A stretch of DNA of 7,728 bases from JAQBRD01 sp041158765. Its GTDB lineage: Bacteria; Patescibacteriota; Minisyncoccia; Phycocordibacterales; PALSA-1337. Positions 6,980-7,728 of the stretch are shown piece after piece. Each line of letters opens with the position of its first letter. Position 1 is the first letter of the stretch. The stretch spans positions 1-7,728 of the forward strand of contig JBEBAU010000011.1 in assembly GCA_041158765.1 (NCBI GenBank), read 5' to 3'. The translations under genes were made by a program, and so were the position numbers. Under the pieces are notes generated by a model that saw only the letters and a list, made by a program, of their open reading frames with translations, was not told the origin of the DNA and did no database searches.

Positions 6980-7016
6980 AAAAGAAAAGGACGGCGCTCT
7001 ACAGAGAGCCCCGTCC
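6980..7016 (-). terminator. Intrinsic terminator of the right-edge minus-strand gene
   Basis: The arms 6989-7000 and 7005-7016 form a 12-position stem (GGACGG... with ...CCGTCC) with one C-C mismatch at 6995/7010 and an ACAG loop. On the minus strand it is followed by TTTTCTTTT (6988 down to 6980), a good U-tract. On the plus strand only AATTTGTTG follows, so termination of the synthetase mRNA here would be weaker. Confidence 0.8.
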
Positions 7017-7044
7017 AATTTGTTGTGAGATTTTTACTTCCGCA

Positions 7045-7728
7045 TCACAGAGTGCGGACTTTGTTGTCAGGCTTGCCTTTGGGGTCAGTCCCCAGCTTGA
7101 GCGCAACCTGCGTCATCGGATGAATGACCGGGAACTCCCCTTTATCGCTCAATGGCACACCCTCAGCATCAACGATGCCAGAGAAGTGGACGTAGGCGCT
7201 TTGGCCGTTGCCATACGCCACGTGACCGCTGCCACCGCCCCAAGAGAAGCTGAAGAACGAAACAGTTCCCAACACCCAACCATCCTTTGCCATTTCTTCT
7301 GGCAGGACGGCAGGGATTGGATCCCATTTGCCCAACGAGCACTTCGATAGAGGCTTGGACAGACCATGTTCGATGCAGTATTCGATAACACCGTGCATCA
7401 TGCCGCCCGACTTGAGGAAGTCCGCACCAGGGCGGCTATTTTCCGCATACAATGGAGCAGCAAGCGCGATAACACCATTTTCAGACTCAAGCGTCGTGAA
7501 ACCAAGCTGATCAGCTTTTGCTGAAGTGGTGCGAGCAACTTGCGCCGCCCATTTTTCCTGCACGGAGAGCCAGAAACGGTTGTTACGAGTGGTGACTGCG
7601 ATCTCCAACTCGATGAAAACCCCCTCCGAATCAATGACGACGATACTGAAATCGTAATCGCCCTTTTCACCACGGGTGTGAGGCTTATGTTTATCCCAAT
7701 TGCATGCCACCTCGAAGTGACGGGGTTC
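7045..7728 (-). CDS. Unrecognised protein with a C-terminal cold-shock-like domain, 5' end beyond the window
   Basis: The frame is open to the window edge; 228 codons including the stop are visible. The GTG at 7710 could be a start, but the reading frame continues upstream (EPRHFE), so it is treated as partial. I do not recognise the first 145 or so visible residues: they contain a beta-rich stretch (DFSIVVIDSEGVFIELEIA) and a region with several Trp and Cys. The last about 65 residues, starting near visible residue 150, carry LGTVSFF, a glycine-rich GGGSGHVAYG and AYVHFSGI (about 178-185). These line up with the cold-shock pattern GTVKFF...GFGFI...VFVHFSxI, including the RNP2 motif; RNP1 aromatics are largely lost. 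This suggests an OB-fold nucleic-acid-binding tail, by inference. Sampled GC is about 52-62%, above the neighbouring synthetase. A strong terminator follows the stop. Confidence 0.72.
   Translation of the reverse strand, partial: EPRHFEVACNWDKHKPHTRGEKGDYDFSIVVIDSEGVFIELEIAVTTRNNRFWLSVQEKWAAQVARTTSAKADQLGFTTLESENGVIALAAPLYAENSRPGADFLKSGGMMHGVIEYCIEHGLSKPLSKCSLGKWDPIPAVLPEEMAKDGWVLGTVSFFSFSWGGGSGHVAYGNGQSAYVHFSGIVDAEGVPLSDKGEFPVIHPMTQVALKLGTDPKGKPDNKVRTL

Noticed and set aside
7040..7057. Small hairpin CCGCA/TGCGG over the stop of the edge gene
   Set aside because: Only five base pairs with no T-run beside it; likely chance within coding sequence.
7560..7670. Possible PD-(D/E)xK nuclease motif in the edge protein (GDYDF ... 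FIELEI)
   Set aside because: The expected Lys after the acidic pair is Ile, and the spacing fits too loosely to support a nuclease call.
7398..7673. Minus-strand open frame of 91 codons inside the edge gene
   Set aside because: It is another frame of the same strand, Arg/Ser/Leu-rich without motifs, while the overlapping longer frame carries cold-shock-like motifs.

Overview
The window looks like a chromosomal segment of a bacterium using the standard code (TGA is a stop in at least two genes). Moderate GC (about 40-50% in sampled stretches of the left 7 kb), no convincing Shine-Dalgarno sequences, -10 boxes placed a few bases before start codons, a divergent short valyl-tRNA synthetase and a highly divergent MurD-type protein together suggest a Patescibacteria/CPR lineage, possibly of the Parcubacteria group. 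That placement is an inference from gene style, not from a marker phylogeny.

Layout, left to right. (1) 1-1751, plus strand: the 3' part of an ABC-transporter ATPase followed by its MacB/FtsX-type permease; the two overlap by ATGA and form one transport operon that starts outside the window. (2) 1790-3094, plus: a type II NADH dehydrogenase, a monotopic flavoprotein that would pass electrons from NAD(P)H to a quinone. (3) 3106-3150: a long hairpin with T-runs in both directions, acting as a shared terminator. (4) 3139-4665, minus: a MurD-like Mur ligase homolog that keeps its P-loop but has lost most other catalytic motifs. (5) 4666-4768: a compact divergent promoter region with two back-to-back -10 boxes. 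(6) 4769-6973, plus: a valyl-tRNA synthetase-like protein with HIGN in place of HIGH and a short C-terminus. (7) 6980-7016: a hairpin whose T-run serves the minus strand. (8) 7045-7728, minus, running off the right edge: an unrecognised GC-richer gene whose C-terminus resembles a cold-shock domain.

The genes do not form one pathway. The transporter pair is a functional unit; NDH-2 is a stand-alone respiratory or redox enzyme; the MurD-like protein and ValRS share only a divergent promoter region. The points most worth a second look are the probably non-ligase MurD homolog, the edge gene with its cold-shock-like tail, the altered ValRS, and the symmetric promoter. No tRNA, rRNA, CRISPR array, insertion sequence or integrase was seen, and no gene-free stretch exceeds 300 bases.
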